Shown here: positions 32,090 through 32,642 of the stretch, piece by piece | Layout: each line of letters begins with the position of its first letter | Position numbering within the stretch: position 1 is the stretch's first letter | Position numbers and translations under genes: made by a program | The notes under the pieces: model-generated | What the model was told of the DNA's origin: nothing | Database searches by the model: none | Seen by the model: the letters and a program-made list of their open reading frames with translations, nothing else | Assembly: GCA_023511405.1 (NCBI GenBank) | Contig: JAIMBO010000018.1 | Span: 1 to 32,642 of the forward strand | Direction: 5' to 3' | From: Rubrobacteraceae bacterium | GTDB taxonomy: Bacteria > Actinomycetota > Rubrobacteria > Rubrobacterales > Rubrobacteraceae | Length of the DNA stretch: 32,642 nt

Positions 32090-32161
32090 GCCCGGGTAGC
32101 TCAGCGGTAGAGCAGCCGCCTTGTAAGCGGCAGGTCGGGGGTTCGAATCCCTTTCCGGGCT
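32090..32161 (+). tRNA. tRNA-Thr(TGT)
   Basis: Full cloverleaf: acceptor GCCCGGG/TCCGGGC, anticodon loop CTTGTAA flanked by CCGC/GCGG (anticodon UGU), T arm GGGGG-TTCGAAT-CCCTT, discriminator T73. CCA is not encoded. The first of four tRNAs before tuf. Confidence 0.95.
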
Positions 32162-32183
32162 CAGCGGAAGGACCGAAGACGCG

Positions 32184-32234
32184 TTGAAAACTCGTTATGG
32201 TTTGCTACCATAGCGAGGTGCTCGAGAGAGCACC
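32184..32234 (+). promoter_or_regulatory. Possible promoter and hairpin in the Thr-Tyr tRNA spacer
   Basis: TTGAAA (32184-32189), 16 nt, TACCAT (32206-32211) could be a second promoter. GGTGCTC-GAGA-GAGCACC (32217-32234) forms a 7-bp stem with a GNRA-type tetraloop. It is followed by GAAAAAG rather than T, so it is not a terminator on this strand; it may guide processing. Confidence 0.4.
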
Positions 32235-32247
32235 GAAAAAGCGTGTC

Positions 32248-32329
32248 GGGGGTGTGCCCGAGCGGCCAAAGGGAGCAGACTGTAAATCTGCCGGCATTGC
32301 CTACGGAGGTTCGAATCCTCCCGCCCCCA
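32248..32329 (+). tRNA. tRNA-Tyr(GTA)
   Basis: Class II tRNA with a long variable arm. Acceptor GGGGGTG/CGCCCCC, anticodon stem GCAGA/TCTGC around CTGTAAA (anticodon GUA), T arm GGAGG-TTCGAAT-CCTCC, discriminator A73. CCA is not encoded. Confidence 0.95.
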
Positions 32330-32338
32330 TGACGACGT

Positions 32339-32411
<73 letters not shown>

Positions 32412-32419
32412 CTCGGCGT

Positions 32420-32435
32420 CCGGGCCTCTGCCCGG
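32420..32435 (+). other. Hairpin between tRNA-Thr and tRNA-Met
   Basis: CCGGGC-CTCT-GCCCGG, a 6-bp GC stem with a 4-nt loop and no T run after it. It may be a processing or partial attenuation signal. Confidence 0.4.
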
Positions 32436-32455
32436 GTGTCGGGTGAAGTTGATGT

Positions 32456-32529
32456 GGCGGTGTAGCTCAGTTGGTCAGAGCAGCGGAATCATAATCCGCG
32501 TGTCGCAGGTTCGAGTCCTGCCACCGCTA
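32456..32529 (+). tRNA. tRNA-Met(CAT), elongator
   Basis: Acceptor GGCGGTG/CACCGCT (G1-U72 wobble), anticodon stem GCGGA/TCCGC around ATCATAA (anticodon CAU), T arm GCAGG-TTCGAGT-CCTGC, discriminator A73. It lacks the initiator GGG/CCC pairs. A tRNA-Ile2 read by TilS would also carry CAT; the sequence looks more like elongator Met, but this is not proven. Confidence 0.88.
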
Positions 32530-32569
32530 CCTCGGGTTTTGAGGTTTCAGAGAGAAAGGAACGGCCGAG

Positions 32570-32642
32570 ATGTCCAAGGGCAGGTTTGAGAGGACCAAGC
32601 CGCACGTAAACGTGGGGACCATAGGGCACATAGACCACGGCA
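32570..32642 (+). CDS. tuf: Elongation factor Tu, N-terminal 24 residues (cut by window edge)
   Basis: The visible residues are [20 protein letters not shown] followed by IDHG, which is the EF-Tu N-terminus leading into the P-loop GHxDHGKT; Ile replaces the more common Val before DHG. EF-Tu delivers aminoacyl-tRNA to the ribosome. The ATG at 32570 has AAAGGA 9 nt upstream. It lies 40 nt after tRNA-Met and is probably transcribed with the tRNAs. The rest is outside the window. Confidence 0.95.
   Translation, partial: MSKGRFERTKPHVNVGTIGHIDHG

Overview
The window reads as chromosomal DNA of a high-GC, deep-branching actinobacterium, most likely Rubrobacter or a close relative. This is inference from gene content and order: a class I lysyl-tRNA synthetase, ClpC with RadA and DisA, SufU, several leaderless-looking starts, and very high G+C at third codon positions. 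No mobile element, CRISPR array or rRNA was seen. Most of the DNA is tightly packed genes with 1-16 nt start/stop overlaps.

Left part (1-9.9 kb). The minus strand carries the 5' part of a ketol-acid-reductoisomerase-like gene, a Tat-exported ferritin-like protein, and then a five-gene catabolic locus transcribed leftward: DeoR-type regulator, MFS transporter, DUF1537 acid-sugar kinase, PdxA2-type dehydrogenase and LarA-like (nickel racemase superfamily) protein. Together these look like uptake and breakdown of a four-carbon sugar acid (threonate/erythronate type) to dihydroxyacetone phosphate, with the LarA homologue as a candidate epimerase. The promoter carries four 10-bp-phased direct repeats that are probably the DeoR operator. 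Next come a TSUP permease and a small membrane protein (plus strand), an AMIN-like/Gmad2 lipoprotein and the Fe-S scaffold SufU (minus strand).

Middle (9.9-14.6 kb). ychF is followed, with a TGATG overlap, by the most notable gene of the window: a GrdB-like (glycine/sarcosine/betaine reductase selenoprotein B family) gene interrupted by an in-frame TGA exactly where a U/C-x-x-C motif is expected, with a SECIS-like hairpin just after it. It is annotated here as one selenoprotein gene of 218 residues. Then a DUF6391 membrane protein, a HIT/GalT-like protein, a GNAT acetyltransferase, a 55-residue zinc-ribbon protein and initiator tRNA-Met.

Right part (14.6-32.6 kb). A housekeeping block runs rightward: tilS-hpt-ftsH-folP-folK-coaX-greA-lysK(class I)-clpC-radA-disA-gltX-cysS-rlmB-yacP, then tRNAs Thr(UGU), Tyr(GUA), Thr(GGU), Met(CAU) and the start of tuf. 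The order resembles the Bacillus subtilis tilS-to-yacP region, with class I LysRS in the lysS place. It serves tRNA modification and charging, folate and CoA synthesis, protein quality control, DNA repair and c-di-AMP signalling.

Other points of interest are a DisA with an altered RHR motif, a KARI-like protein lacking the usual active-site His, an initiator tRNA with a C1-U72 mismatch, and repeated -10 boxes placed about 7 nt before start codons.
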